Origin: Bacteroidota bacterium
GTDB taxonomy: Bacteria; Bacteroidota; Ignavibacteria; UBA10030; BY39
Length of the DNA stretch: 64,000 bases
Direction: 5' to 3'
Assembly: GCA_030017895.1 (NCBI GenBank)
Contig: JASEGV010000007.1
Span: 1-64,000 of the forward strand
A program made the translations under genes and the position numbers. The notes beneath the pieces are model-generated. The model ran no database searches and had not been told where the DNA came from. It was given only the letters and a program-made list of their open reading frames with translations. Position 1 is the stretch's first letter. Each line of letters begins with the position of its first letter. Below, piece by piece: positions 27,480 to 37,308 of the stretch.

Positions 27480-28622
27480 ATGAACTTCGATTTTACAGAA
27501 ACACAATTAATGATTAAAGACATGGCGAAGAAATTCGCTGAAGATGTTCTCGCACCGTCTGCTGCCGAGCGAGACGAAAAAGAAGTGTTCCCTTATGAAG
27601 CAGTTAAACAAATGGGCGAACTTGGATTGATGGGAATGATGGTCCCCGAGCAATACAACGGTGCCGGACTTGATACAATCAGTTATGTTTTAGCGATGGA
27701 AGAAATCTCGAAGGTCGATGCCTCTGCCGGCGTGATAATGTCGGTAAATAATTCGCTGGTTTGTTACGGCATCACAGAATGGGGGAGCGAGTTTCAAAAA
27801 GAAAAATACTTAAAAGAATTGGCGACCGGAAAAAAATTAGGTGCGTTCGCTCTTTCGGAACCCGAAGCCGGAAGCGATGCTTCGAATCAAAAAACCACAG
27901 CTCTTCGAGATGGTGATTTTTATTTGTTGAATGGGACTAAAAATTTTATTACAAACGGCGCCAATGCAGATGCCGTTTTAGTTATGGCGACTACTGATAA
28001 GTCGAAGGGTGCTCACGGGGTTAGTGCATTTATAGTTGATAAAGGTATCCCGGGTTTTGAGGTAGCTAAAAAGGAAAGAAAATTAGGTATCCGAAGTTCG
28101 GATACTGTCTCGTTATCTTTTACCGATTGCAAAGTTCCTGTCGAAAACCGTATCGGCGACGAGGGTTTTGGTTTTAAATTTGCGATGAAAACACTTGACG
28201 GCGGTCGCATTGGAATTGCTTCGCAAGCATTAGGTATCGCACAAGCGTCTCTTGAAGCCGCTCTGAAGTATTCGAAGGAAAGGAAAGCTTTTGGACAGTA
28301 TATTTCCGAATTTCAGGGGATACAATTCAAGCTTGCCGATATGGCTACAAAAATCGAGGCAGCACGGCTTTTAACTTTAAAATCGGCAGCCCTCAAAGAT
28401 GCTAACAAACCTTATGGCTCTGCATCGGCAATGGCGAAGCTGTTTGCTTCGAAAGTATCCGTAGATGCTGCACTTGAGGCAATCCAAATTCACGGTGGAT
28501 ATGGATATGTGAAAGATTATCCTGTCGAACGTTATCTACGCGATGCCAAAATTACTGAAATTTATGAAGGAACCTCGGAAGTTCAACGCATAGTAATTGC
28601 AAGGAGCTTGCTGAGAGATTAA
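27480..28622 (+). CDS. Short-chain acyl-CoA (butyryl-CoA) dehydrogenase
   Basis: 380 residues, full length for the family. FAD-binding features AFALSEPEAGSDASNQ (about 123-138) and NGTKNFITNGANAD, the catalytic glutamate in ITEIYEGTSEVQR near the C terminus. It oxidises acyl-CoA to enoyl-CoA, or works in reverse with electron-transfer flavoprotein. It probably belonged to one unit with the thiolase and hbd before the restriction-modification genes arrived. Confidence 0.93.
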   Translation: MNFDFTETQLMIKDMAKKFAEDVLAPSAAERDEKEVFPYEAVKQMGELGLMGMMVPEQYNGAGLDTISYVLAMEEISKVDASAGVIMSVNNSLVCYGITEWGSEFQKEKYLKELATGKKLGAFALSEPEAGSDASNQKTTALRDGDFYLLNGTKNFITNGANADAVLVMATTDKSKGAHGVSAFIVDKGIPGFEVAKKERKLGIRSSDTVSLSFTDCKVPVENRIGDEGFGFKFAMKTLDGGRIGIASQALGIAQASLEAALKYSKERKAFGQYISEFQGIQFKLADMATKIEAARLLTLKSAALKDANKPYGSASAMAKLFASKVSVDAALEAIQIHGGYGYVKDYPVERYLRDAKITEIYEGTSEVQRIVIARSLLRD

Positions 28623-28626
28623 AAGA

Positions 28627-29256
28627 ATGAAATTCAATTTCCTAATACTAATTTTGCTAATATCGAGTTTTATGCTCTTTTCGAGTTGTAGAAAGAAAGA
28701 AACGAACACGCAGCAAAACCCTTTACAAAGTTTAATATTTAATGTTGATGAATCAGTTATCGATAAAAAAATAACTAATAAAGAGCATAATATCTCATAT
28801 CGCATTCCGAAAAATTGGAATAGGATTTCACTATCTGATATTGAGGAAAAACTAAAAGTGATTCTGAAAAATCCGACCTCTAATGAAAAAAGTAATATTA
28901 TTTTATTAGACGCTTATAATGACACCGACCGAAACAGCTATTTGATTCTATCAGAGATAGAGGGAATTGATTTTGGCACTGATAATTTTAGGTATAAATT
29001 TGAGAACGCACTCAGAAATTCTATTGTTCAGGTTAATTCTATAAACTCAGCCGAATTTTTATTTTTACCATGGCATATCTATCAATTCCAAATAGTACAC
29101 AATCAATTTATTTTTGTAAAAATGATTTTGAGTAAGTACCGGTCGGTCTCAAAAGTATATCAAATCGATTTTCTAACAAATGTTGAAAAATACCCATCTA
29201 TGGCTCGGGTTTTAGAGTCGTTTGTGGGTTCGTTACAATTAATCAATCATAACTAA
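28627..29256 (+). CDS. Lipoprotein of unknown function
   Basis: 209 residues with a lipoprotein signal peptide (FSSCRKKE, cysteine near residue 21). The mature part contains ISYRIPKNWNRIS, a pattern seen in PsbP/DUF1795-like domains, and an alternating beta/alpha layout. It begins 4 bases after the acyl-CoA dehydrogenase stop codon. No specific function is evident. Confidence 0.6.
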   Translation: MKFNFLILILLISSFMLFSSCRKKETNTQQNPLQSLIFNVDESVIDKKITNKEHNISYRIPKNWNRISLSDIEEKLKVILKNPTSNEKSNIILLDAYNDTDRNSYLILSEIEGIDFGTDNFRYKFENALRNSIVQVNSINSAEFLFLPWHIYQFQIVHNQFIFVKMILSKYRSVSKVYQIDFLTNVEKYPSMARVLESFVGSLQLINHN

Positions 29257-29274
29257 TAAATTAAAGGAGTATTT

Positions 29275-29565
29275 ATGTTAAAAAAAATAATTTGTTTAAT
29301 TCTCGTCGTAGCAGTAATATTCCCTGGATGTTATAGTATCTCACATACTGTAGGCGAAGGGCACAAAGGTGCAGCTGTAGAAACTGCTCGTCAATGGTAT
29401 GTGTTATGGGGTTTAGTCCCTCTCAACAAAGTGGATTCTAAAGAAATGGCTAAAGGTACTACCGATTATACTATTAAAACAGAAATCACACCTTTAGATT
29501 TTTTGATTTCTATATTTACAGGTTGGGTAACAATATATCCAATGACTGTTGAAGTCAAAAAATAG
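29275..29565 (+). CDS. Small Bor-like lipoprotein
   Basis: 96 residues. Lipoprotein signal peptide (VIFPGCYS, cysteine near residue 19) followed by QWYVLWGLVPLNKVD and a C-terminal FTGWVTIYPMTVEVKK, features of the Bor/TRL family of small outer-membrane lipoproteins. Ribosome-binding site AAAGGAG precedes the ATG. A clear terminator follows the gene. Confidence 0.65.
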   Translation: MLKKIICLILVVAVIFPGCYSISHTVGEGHKGAAVETARQWYVLWGLVPLNKVDSKEMAKGTTDYTIKTEITPLDFLISIFTGWVTIYPMTVEVKK

Positions 29566-29586
29566 ATTCCTTTTACGAGGACTTTC

Positions 29587-29639
29587 AAAAGCCGTAATTT
29601 TATCTGGAAAAAATTTCAAGGTGATTTACGGCTTTTTTA
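29587..29639 (+). terminator. Intrinsic terminator after the Bor-like gene
   Basis: AAAAGCCGTAA (29587-29597) pairs with TTACGGCTTTT starting at 29625, with a 27-base AT-rich loop and a T run. The stem is strong although the loop is long. Confidence 0.75.
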
Positions 29640-29690
29640 TTAAAAAATAGGGGATTTAGCTGTTCATTTAAAGAATAACATAAGAAACAC

Positions 29691-29719
29691 TTGACTATTC
29701 CCTTATATTTTGTTATAAT
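29691..29719 (+). promoter_or_regulatory. Near-consensus sigma70 promoter
   Basis: TTGACT (29691-29696), exactly 17 bp, TATAAT (29714-29719). It drives the barrel-protein gene with a leader of about 50 bases and shows that the true start is the ATG at 29778. Confidence 0.8.
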
Positions 29720-29777
29720 ACGGTTGCCTGATTTTAAGGGCATAATTAACATATTTCAAAATAACAAAGGAGAGTGT

Positions 29778-30473
29778 ATGAAAAAGTTACTAACAATTTT
29801 AGCTGTTATCGCAGTATTTACTAATTTTAGTTTCGCAGGCGGCGATGCTTTAGCTTCAGCGGGCGATAAAGCATTAGTTTTTCAGTTTAATGGGCTTGCC
29901 AATTTGGGTGCAGGATCGTTTATGTCTTCCCCAAATGTATCGGTTGGTGTGTTGGATATTCCTCAATTCAACGCCATTGGTGTAAAATATTATTTTTCAG
30001 ATGGCTTTGCCGGGCGCGCAGCTTTGTTACTTGGCTACAATTCAGAAACTGAAAAAGCCGGTGCTGGTGGTTTTTCTGACAGGAAAGAGAGTAGCATGGG
30101 ACTCGGTCTCGAATTCGGTATCCAATCAAATATAATTAAAAGTGGTTCGTTCGTCGGTTTCATTGGAGCGACCGCTGGTTTTGCTATGGTCAGTGGCACT
30201 TTAGAGCCAACAACTGTATCACCGCCCCCAACCGGAGTAGTTACAAAATATGATGCAAGTGCAACTATGTTCGGTTTAGGTGGTATTGCCGGTTTCGAAT
30301 ATTTTATTTACGATAGAATTAGTTTAGCAGCCGAGTACCAATTTGGATTAGTATTAGGAGGCGGAACTTATGAAGTTACACGACAAGCTCAACCTACAAC
30401 GACATTCGATTTACCTTCTATGATGTCTTTGGGTTTCAACACCGTTTCTTTTAAACTTGCCGCATATTTCTAA
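29778..30473 (+). CDS. Outer-membrane beta-barrel protein (porin-like)
   Basis: About 231 residues from the ATG at 29778, which has a strong ribosome-binding site (AAAGGAGAG) and opens directly with a signal peptide (KKLLTILAVIAVFTNFSFAG). An upstream in-frame start at 29691 would lie inside the promoter and is rejected. The mature protein has eight or so amphipathic Gly/aromatic-rich strands and ends SFKLAAYF with a terminal Phe, as in small eight-strand barrels of the OmpW/OmpX size. It is monocistronic between a promoter and a perfect terminator. Confidence 0.75.
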   Translation: MKKLLTILAVIAVFTNFSFAGGDALASAGDKALVFQFNGLANLGAGSFMSSPNVSVGVLDIPQFNAIGVKYYFSDGFAGRAALLLGYNSETEKAGAGGFSDRKESSMGLGLEFGIQSNIIKSGSFVGFIGATAGFAMVSGTLEPTTVSPPPTGVVTKYDASATMFGLGGIAGFEYFIYDRISLAAEYQFGLVLGGGTYEVTRQAQPTTTFDLPSMMSLGFNTVSFKLAAYF

Positions 30474-30503
30474 TTTTTCTATTCTTTTAAATTTCAATTT
30501 ATT

Positions 30504-30538
30504 GGCGTCTTAAAAACAATTTAAGACGCCTTTTTTTT
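30504..30538 (+). terminator. Intrinsic terminator after the barrel gene
   Basis: GGCGTCTTAA and TTAAGACGCC form a perfect 10-bp stem with a 7-base loop, followed by eight T residues. Confidence 0.93.
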
Positions 30539-30574
30539 ATTTGAAATCAGAACTTTTTTTCTTACATTAAAACG

Positions 30575-33500
30575 ATGAAAAAACAGAGCATTACAGTTAA
30601 TTTACTTGAATTCGATGTGTATATTGGTGGTTTGCACCAGGATGATTCTATCTTATTTATTGCTTCATCAGATTCCGACACCAAACCTGTGGTTATTAAA
30701 TTGGTTGCAGATTTTATAAAAAATGGCTATCGTATAATACACATTCATCATCTTAAGAAATATTTCGAACTCGACATATCGAAAAATAAAGTTAACACGT
30801 TCGATTTATCAGAATTTCCGATTGGGAAGATTAAAAAAGCGTTTGGGCGTTTCCTCACAAAAATGAACGGGAAATACTTTTTGCTTTTAGACTCGCTTTC
30901 GGGTTTACAGAAAGATATTAAAAATGAAGAAGATATCGTTTTTCTTTATAATTCCTTCATCCAAGAAGCAAAAAAGAAAAATATCCCGCTTCTTGCAACT
31001 TTAGGAAGGTCATTTTTTTCAATTGAATCGATTGCAAAAATCAAAGATAGTGCCTCGGTCGTTTTGGATGTCTGTAAACATCAAAATGAATTGTACTTCA
31101 ATCTGATAAACAGCAAAGAGAGATATCTTCCGTTAAGGATGAGTCCCTTAAAATTTGATTTAAAATCTGATAAATTTTCTTCTCATGAGGCAGAGCTTTC
31201 CGTAGAACCGATGGGAGATTTTATCCCTTCCACTTTTACACCCAAAGATATATTTCAAAACTCATTTCGAAATGCTTCCGATGCGATGATGGTGTTTGAA
31301 TGGGGAGGTAACTTCAGAGAAGTAAATTCTAAGTTAATTGAAATAATGGGTTATTCTGCTGATGAACTAAAAATTCTTAATCTGTTTGAAATACTTGCGC
31401 CCGGTTATAAATATGCCGCATTAAAATTTTATAAGAGTTTAAAGAATAGGAAAATACAATCTTTAAATACTATTGTTCGAAAAAAGAATAATAAATTATT
31501 GCCGGTAGAAATTACCTTTTCAAATTTACACGATGGTTATTTCCTGGCTATCATTCGTGATCGCTCTCAACAAATCGCACTCGAAAATGAATTGAGATAT
31601 GATAATTTAAAATATCAACGGATATTGGAGGAGTCAAATTTAGCAGTAGCAGTTTACGAGAAAGAAAATTGTTTTTACTTCAATTCTCAATTCAAAAAGA
31701 TGTTTGGAAATGAGAGTGATGAAGTTTGGCAGGATTCTAAACTAAAGGATATATTTACTCAAAATAATTTAAAAACAGTACGGCAGATAATTAAAAAATC
31801 TGAAACAACCAATGCAGCAGTTACTGCGGAACTGAAATTAGCTAAATCTGATAGTACGGTGTTCGAATGTGAGGTAGCATTTACTCCAATCCAAATTGCT
31901 AATAAAAAATTAATTCAAATCGGTTTTTTCGATATCACTTTGCATAAAAATATTGTTGAAGAACTTCAGATATCTGAGCAAAAATTTAAAAACTTCTTTG
32001 AATCATCTCCTATCCCTTTGGCAGTAGTGCGTGATAATGTTTTCCGGTTTTGTAATCAAGCGTTTATGAATTTATTTTTATTTAATACTCTTGAACAGGT
32101 AATTGGAAAAGAAAAGACCCTCATCGGAATAAAATTAGAAGAACCTGAAACAAAAAAACAAAAACGGGGAAAGAAAAATATTGTCAACTCCTTTACTTTT
32201 AATGCACTTAAAGCAGATGGTACTGTTTTTAATGCTGAAATGGTTAGCTCGGCGATAACTTATAACGGAGAAATCGCATTGTTAGAATTTTATCAGGACA
32301 TTACACAACGCGTAGCCGTAGGTAACGATCTGAAGCTCAGAACCCGTGAGTTCAAACTACTCGATAGTATTCTTGATGATGTTCACACGACTCTCGAAAT
32401 TGAAAGTATTTCTGAGAAAACCTTAAAAACAATAACCGAGCATCTCAATTGGAATATTGCCGGTTTTTATATAAAAGACGAGAAGAACGATTTCACACTC
32501 AGCAGCCATAAAGGGATGTCGGAAAATTTATTAGCATTAATGAATAAATTCAATTCTGAAGAGGGAATTGGTGGCTTTATCAGTAAGACACAGGAGCCAA
32601 AAATAATTTCGATGGATTCGTATCCGAGTTATTTGCCTCACAGTTCAACATTTACAAAAGAAAAAATTTCCACTGTTTGTTTTATTCCGTTAATCTCGGA
32701 TTATAAAGTTAATGGTTTTATATTGCTCGCATCACGTAAACCGCTTGAACTTGATACGTATTCTCTTAATCTTTTGCGCTCGCTTTGTGGGCATATAGGT
32801 TCTGCGGTTGCAAATGCTATTAGTTATAATAACTTAATGCAGATAAAAGACCGCTACGAGAACTTAATCGGCTCTATATCTGATGTGCTTTATTTCGGAA
32901 CAGGAAATGAAATGTTCTTATATATCAGTCCTAATATCGAAAATTTTATCGGCTATAAACCTAAAGATTATGCACGCAATAAAACTTTGTGGCTAAGTAC
33001 AATTCATCCGGACGATAAAAAAATAATATTTCTGAGAAATGCGAACTTGAATGATTACAAAGATTCGGTTGGTATCGAGTACAGGGTTTTACCAAAAGGT
33101 AAAGCCGAATATGTTTGGATACATGATTCAATAACAATTTCCAAAAACGACGCAGGTGAAATTGAAAGTGTTTACGGGATATTAAGTAATATCAACGAGA
33201 GGAAAAATTTAGAAGAAATTTTACGTAAGACTGAACAATTTAAATCAGGAATATTATCAGGGATACGCGAAGGTGTAGTCGTTCTCGATAGCAATTTTAA
33301 TTTTATCGAGTGGAACGAGGCAATGGTAAATATTACAGGTTTAACCCGAATTGATATACTCGGGAAAAACATAAACGAGTTGTCATCGAATTATTTCGGA
33401 TATGATATCGAAAAATATCTGAAATTGGCGATTGAAGGTCAAGTGGTTAGTTCAGATGATATTCCTTACAAAATTACTGAAACCCAAAAGGAAGGTTACT

Positions 33501-36500
33501 TATGGGGAAGATATGCTCCATTAGAATCTAATGATGGAAACATCGTCGGCGTAGTTGCAATTATAACAGATATCACAAGGAGAAAAAAATTAGAAGAGGA
33601 TATCAAAAATTCCGAACAGCTTTTACGTAACGTTATCGATACGATGGGCGATTTGTTCGTTCTGACTGATTTGCGAGGACGGGTGCTTCAGGTAAACAAG
33701 GAGTTTACCAATGCGCTTGGATTTACAAAATCGGAGGCTGCCGGGAAAGAATTCCCTTACCCCTGGCTGCTTGATGAAGAAATGAACCGGTTCGTGATTT
33801 GGATTTCGAGCTTAAGGTCGAAGAATTATCTACACGATTTCGATATGACCTGGCAAACTAATAATGGTGAAAAAATTCCGATAAGTTTGAATACCACACT
33901 GCTTCGTAATGCTTACGGTGAACCGATAGCGATGCTGAATCTTGCACGTAACATATCCGAGCGTTACAGGATGGCATTAGAGTTAGCAGATCGCAATAAA
34001 CAGATAGAAGCGATTAATCAAATAATCCAAACTGCTAACCAAACTATGGATTATGAAAAGATATTTCAGGTTTTTGCAAACAAAGTTTATGAAATAATTC
34101 TGTACGACCGTATCGAAACCTGTTTACTGAACGACAATCAGGTAATAACATTAGGCGAAATTGTAAAACCGGCTGGTGTATTCAGTTCCGGTTCTATAAA
34201 GGATTTGAATAGCAGCATCTCAAAAATTGCCTTGCATAGCAAAAAGCCCATCGTTTCATTCGATGTGAATGTTGATGAAAGATTCATCATACATAATGTT
34301 GTTGAAACGGAATATAACTCTTTGATATCTGCTCCATTTTTATCGAAAGGTGAAATTCTCGGCACAATCAATCTATATTCACAGGAAGTAAATGCATTCA
34401 GTGAGAATGTGCTCGATAGAATTAAACCTTTTGTTGAACAGATTGGAGCGATTATTGACCGTATTTTGTTATTCAGGAAAGTCAGCGACGATGCGGCATA
34501 CATATACAATCTCTTAAACTCCATCGATAAAGTTATTTTCACAGTCGATACCGATTTACGAATCAATGAGGTTAACAAAGCATGGTTCGACTTCATCACC
34601 AAAGTACGCGGCGAATCGAAGAAGTCTTATACCGGCGCATTTTTGCTTGATGAAATTCCTGATAATATATTTACCGACGAATACGTTCAGCTATCAAAAA
34701 GAATTCTTGATGGTTCCTTAAAATATGTCAACAAGGAATTCGAATTCAAAACAGATTCCGAGCGTTATAATTACTATCTTACTATTCATCCGATGATTAT
34801 CGGCGGAAGAATTACAGGAGCTGTTTTTACACAGACAGATATTACTGATCTGAAACGAACTGAAGAAGAACTTAAAAAACGTAATGACCAACTGCTTGAC
34901 TTGAATGTAATTTCCGCTAACATTTCGTCCTCTTTTAATCTCGAAACAATTTTCAATACAGCTTTACCTCATATCATACGTTTTAACAAAGCTGATTATA
35001 TTTTATTATATCTTGCCGATGTGCAGAATAATTTTTTAACTCTTAGAAAACAAATTGGGTTACCTGAATCTTTCAACAATCTACCGTTGAAGATTGAAGG
35101 ATTGCCATTTGGAAATATAGGAAATCGGACACATTTGTTTATTAATAACGATGTTAAATATGATTCTCGAGTATCTGAAATAATTAAAAATTATCTCAAA
35201 GATATTCAAGTTTCTGCCCTTGCCGAAATTTCCTTGAAATCAGGAGACAAAACTGTCGGTATTATACAAATTTTCTTCAAAGAACCATACGAATTTACAA
35301 CACAGGAAACACAACTGTTTTCTTTAATCGGCAACCAACTTGGAACATCAATCGAGAATGCGTTATTATACTCTGAATTGCAATCACAATTCGAGAGACT
35401 GAATATTTTATACGAATTAAGCCAGCACTTGACCGCTACTTTGGATATTGACCAAGTCTTAAATAATGTTTACGAACAACTCGCAAAGATAATTGATTTT
35501 GAAGAATTCTTTATTCATTTAATTGATGAATCGAGGATGGCTCAGTCAACTGTAATGCATATTGCGACTGTCGCCGGCGATAAAATATACTTCCCTAAAA
35601 TCAATCAACAGATAAGCATCAAAGTTGGCTCTCCGGTTTGGAAAGTCATTACTTCCAAACAATCATTATCGGAAATTAACGAAAAGGGAGAAATACTGAC
35701 TTACATTCCGATGGTTTCTAAAAATAATGTTACAGGATTACTCTCGTTGAAATCGAAAACACATACTTATTCTGATACTGAACTTCGTTTGTTAGAAAAT
35801 GTATGCAGTTTAACGGCAATGGCTATCGAGAAATCAAAATTATACGATGAAACCGTTCAGAAATCATTAGAAATCCAGCGTCGAAATCGGGAACTCGATG
35901 ACTTTACCTATGTCGTTTCGCACGATTTGAAAGAGCCACTTATCAGTATCGAAGGGTATAGTCAAATTTTGAATGAAGAATATAAATCTATTCTGCAGGG
36001 AGACCCGGCTGAGTTTTTACACTCAATTGTTCAGGCATCTTCAAGAATGAAAAATTTAATTGATGACCTTTTAATGCTTTCGAGAATCGGACGTGTATCA
36101 GAGTCGTTTAAAGAAGTTAAGCTTTCAAGCGTTATAGATGATGTGGAAATTGATTTGTTGTATGCTATTCAATCAAAGGGAGTAAAGATAATAAAACCAA
36201 ACTTTCTACCTGAAGTATTCGGCAATGCAACGCAGCTAAAAATTGTTTTTAGAAATCTGTTATCTAACGCAATCAAATTTCTGAATACTGATTTACCTGA
36301 AGTAGAAATAGGTTGCAGCGATTACAATGATGATAAATATCTTTGCTTCGTTAAAGATAATGGAATAGGAATCGAAGAGAAGTATTTTGAAAAAATATTT
36401 GTAATATTTCAGCGGCTGCATAGTAAAGAAGAATACGAAGGCACCGGCGCCGGATTAGCTATTGTGAAAATAATTATCGAAATGCACAGATGTAAAATAT

Positions 36501-36568
36501 GGGTAGAGTCAAAAATTGGCAAAGGTACTACCTTCTATTTTACACTGCCAAAAGTTCTTAACCAATAA
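30575..36568 (+). CDS. Giant multi-PAS/GAF sensor histidine kinase with degenerate KaiC-like N-terminal domain
   Basis: 1997 residues, no membrane helices. Residues 1-210 resemble a RecA/KaiC-type domain (LHQDDSILFIASSD, later YFLLLDSLSGL as a Walker-B-like strand), but there is no Walker A lysine. Then follow PAS repeats at about 217-335, 342-465, 467-585, a GAF at 587-752, PAS at 760-880, 885-1007 and 1012-1133, GAF at 1140-1299, PAS at 1305-1430, GAF at 1437-1602 and 1605-1758. The kinase core has the phosphoacceptor H1783 in VVSHDLKEPLISIEG, an N box (NLLSNAIKF), DNGIGI and GTGAGLAIVK. It should sense several cytoplasmic signals and phosphorylate the response regulator encoded 16 bases downstream. 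Confidence 0.9.
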   Translation: MKKQSITVNLLEFDVYIGGLHQDDSILFIASSDSDTKPVVIKLVADFIKNGYRIIHIHHLKKYFELDISKNKVNTFDLSEFPIGKIKKAFGRFLTKMNGKYFLLLDSLSGLQKDIKNEEDIVFLYNSFIQEAKKKNIPLLATLGRSFFSIESIAKIKDSASVVLDVCKHQNELYFNLINSKERYLPLRMSPLKFDLKSDKFSSHEAELSVEPMGDFIPSTFTPKDIFQNSFRNASDAMMVFEWGGNFREVNSKLIEIMGYSADELKILNLFEILAPGYKYAALKFYKSLKNRKIQSLNTIVRKKNNKLLPVEITFSNLHDGYFLAIIRDRSQQIALENELRYDNLKYQRILEESNLAVAVYEKENCFYFNSQFKKMFGNESDEVWQDSKLKDIFTQNNLKTVRQIIKKSETTNAAVTAELKLAKSDSTVFECEVAFTPIQIANKKLIQIGFFDITLHKNIVEELQISEQKFKNFFESSPIPLAVVRDNVFRFCNQAFMNLFLFNTLEQVIGKEKTLIGIKLEEPETKKQKRGKKNIVNSFTFNALKADGTVFNAEMVSSAITYNGEIALLEFYQDITQRVAVGNDLKLRTREFKLLDSILDDVHTTLEIESISEKTLKTITEHLNWNIAGFYIKDEKNDFTLSSHKGMSENLLALMNKFNSEEGIGGFISKTQEPKIISMDSYPSYLPHSSTFTKEKISTVCFIPLISDYKVNGFILLASRKPLELDTYSLNLLRSLCGHIGSAVANAISYNNLMQIKDRYENLIGSISDVLYFGTGNEMFLYISPNIENFIGYKPKDYARNKTLWLSTIHPDDKKIIFLRNANLNDYKDSVGIEYRVLPKGKAEYVWIHDSITISKNDAGEIESVYGILSNINERKNLEEILRKTEQFKSGILSGIREGVVVLDSNFNFIEWNEAMVNITGLTRIDILGKNINELSSNYFGYDIEKYLKLAIEGQVVSSDDIPYKITETQKEGYLWGRYAPLESNDGNIVGVVAIITDITRRKKLEEDIKNSEQLLRNVIDTMGDLFVLTDLRGRVLQVNKEFTNALGFTKSEAAGKEFPYPWLLDEEMNRFVIWISSLRSKNYLHDFDMTWQTNNGEKIPISLNTTLLRNAYGEPIAMLNLARNISERYRMALELADRNKQIEAINQIIQTANQTMDYEKIFQVFANKVYEIILYDRIETCLLNDNQVITLGEIVKPAGVFSSGSIKDLNSSISKIALHSKKPIVSFDVNVDERFIIHNVVETEYNSLISAPFLSKGEILGTINLYSQEVNAFSENVLDRIKPFVEQIGAIIDRILLFRKVSDDAAYIYNLLNSIDKVIFTVDTDLRINEVNKAWFDFITKVRGESKKSYTGAFLLDEIPDNIFTDEYVQLSKRILDGSLKYVNKEFEFKTDSERYNYYLTIHPMIIGGRITGAVFTQTDITDLKRTEEELKKRNDQLLDLNVISANISSSFNLETIFNTALPHIIRFNKADYILLYLADVQNNFLTLRKQIGLPESFNNLPLKIEGLPFGNIGNRTHLFINNDVKYDSRVSEIIKNYLKDIQVSALAEISLKSGDKTVGIIQIFFKEPYEFTTQETQLFSLIGNQLGTSIENALLYSELQSQFERLNILYELSQHLTATLDIDQVLNNVYEQLAKIIDFEEFFIHLIDESRMAQSTVMHIATVAGDKIYFPKINQQISIKVGSPVWKVITSKQSLSEINEKGEILTYIPMVSKNNVTGLLSLKSKTHTYSDTELRLLENVCSLTAMAIEKSKLYDETVQKSLEIQRRNRELDDFTYVVSHDLKEPLISIEGYSQILNEEYKSILQGDPAEFLHSIVQASSRMKNLIDDLLMLSRIGRVSESFKEVKLSSVIDDVEIDLLYAIQSKGVKIIKPNFLPEVFGNATQLKIVFRNLLSNAIKFLNTDLPEVEIGCSDYNDDKYLCFVKDNGIGIEEKYFEKIFVIFQRLHSKEEYEGTGAGLAIVKIIIEMHRCKIWVESKIGKGTTFYFTLPKVLNQ

Positions 36569-36584
36569 GAAATGAGAAATCTAT

Positions 36585-37262
36585 ATGCAAGAAAATAAAA
36601 TTGTTATATTGCTCGTTGAAGATAACAAAGATTTTGCGAGATTGGTAGAGATTTATTTAAAAAAATTTGAAAAAGATAAGTTCATAATAATATGGCGTGA
36701 AAACGGTACAGCGGCTTTGCAAGAAGCAGAGAACAACAAAGAAATCGACATTGTGCTGATGGATTATTTTTTACCGGGAATGAACGGGCTGGAAATCACT
36801 AAAGTGATGCAAGAAAAGCATATTAATTTACCGATAATATTTTTAACAGTAAATAAAGATTTTGAACTGGCTCTCGAAGTACTACGGTACAAGGTCGATG
36901 ACTATCTGGTCAAAGAGGAAATTACTTCACCGGTGCTTCCAAAAACTATCATCGAAATTTTAGAAAAACAGAAATTAAAAAACCAATTGATGGAATTGGA
37001 AGTAAAACAAAAACGCGTCGAAGTATTGCAAAATATTGTAGCGCAAGTGGTGAAAAATATTTCTGAACCACTACAGACAATCGGCCAACAAGTTCAACAT
37101 CTCAATTCTAATCCTGATAATGAGGAGGTAAAACCCTATTTGAAAATAATAAGCGATAACTTTCAGAGGGTTATTAGTAAATTCGAAAAGATAAAAAATC
37201 TGAAGCAGGACAAAACTATTACATACATCAAAGGGATAAAAATGATAGATTTAACAGAATAA
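36585..37262 (+). CDS. Response regulator with C-terminal pseudo-histidine-kinase helix
   Basis: 225 residues. The receiver domain (1-125) has LLVEDNKDFA, the phosphoacceptor aspartate in IVLMDYFLPGMNG, FLTVN and the conserved lysine in DDYLVKEE. The C-terminal 95 residues form a long helix pair resembling a kinase dimerisation domain, but the expected H box reads VVKNISEPLQTI with Lys where the histidine should be. There is no DNA-binding domain and no ATPase. It lies just after the giant kinase and is its likely partner, possibly acting by protein interaction. Confidence 0.85.
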   Translation: MQENKIVILLVEDNKDFARLVEIYLKKFEKDKFIIIWRENGTAALQEAENNKEIDIVLMDYFLPGMNGLEITKVMQEKHINLPIIFLTVNKDFELALEVLRYKVDDYLVKEEITSPVLPKTIIEILEKQKLKNQLMELEVKQKRVEVLQNIVAQVVKNISEPLQTIGQQVQHLNSNPDNEEVKPYLKIISDNFQRVISKFEKIKNLKQDKTITYIKGIKMIDLTE

Positions 37263-37308
37263 CGCAAATTGTAATTAGATTCATATTTTTGTAAATTAGA
37301 AGCCAGGA

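Noticed and set aside
29691-29777. Longer start for the barrel protein
   Set aside because: This extension lies on the -35 and -10 boxes and would place 29 residues before a perfect signal peptide.
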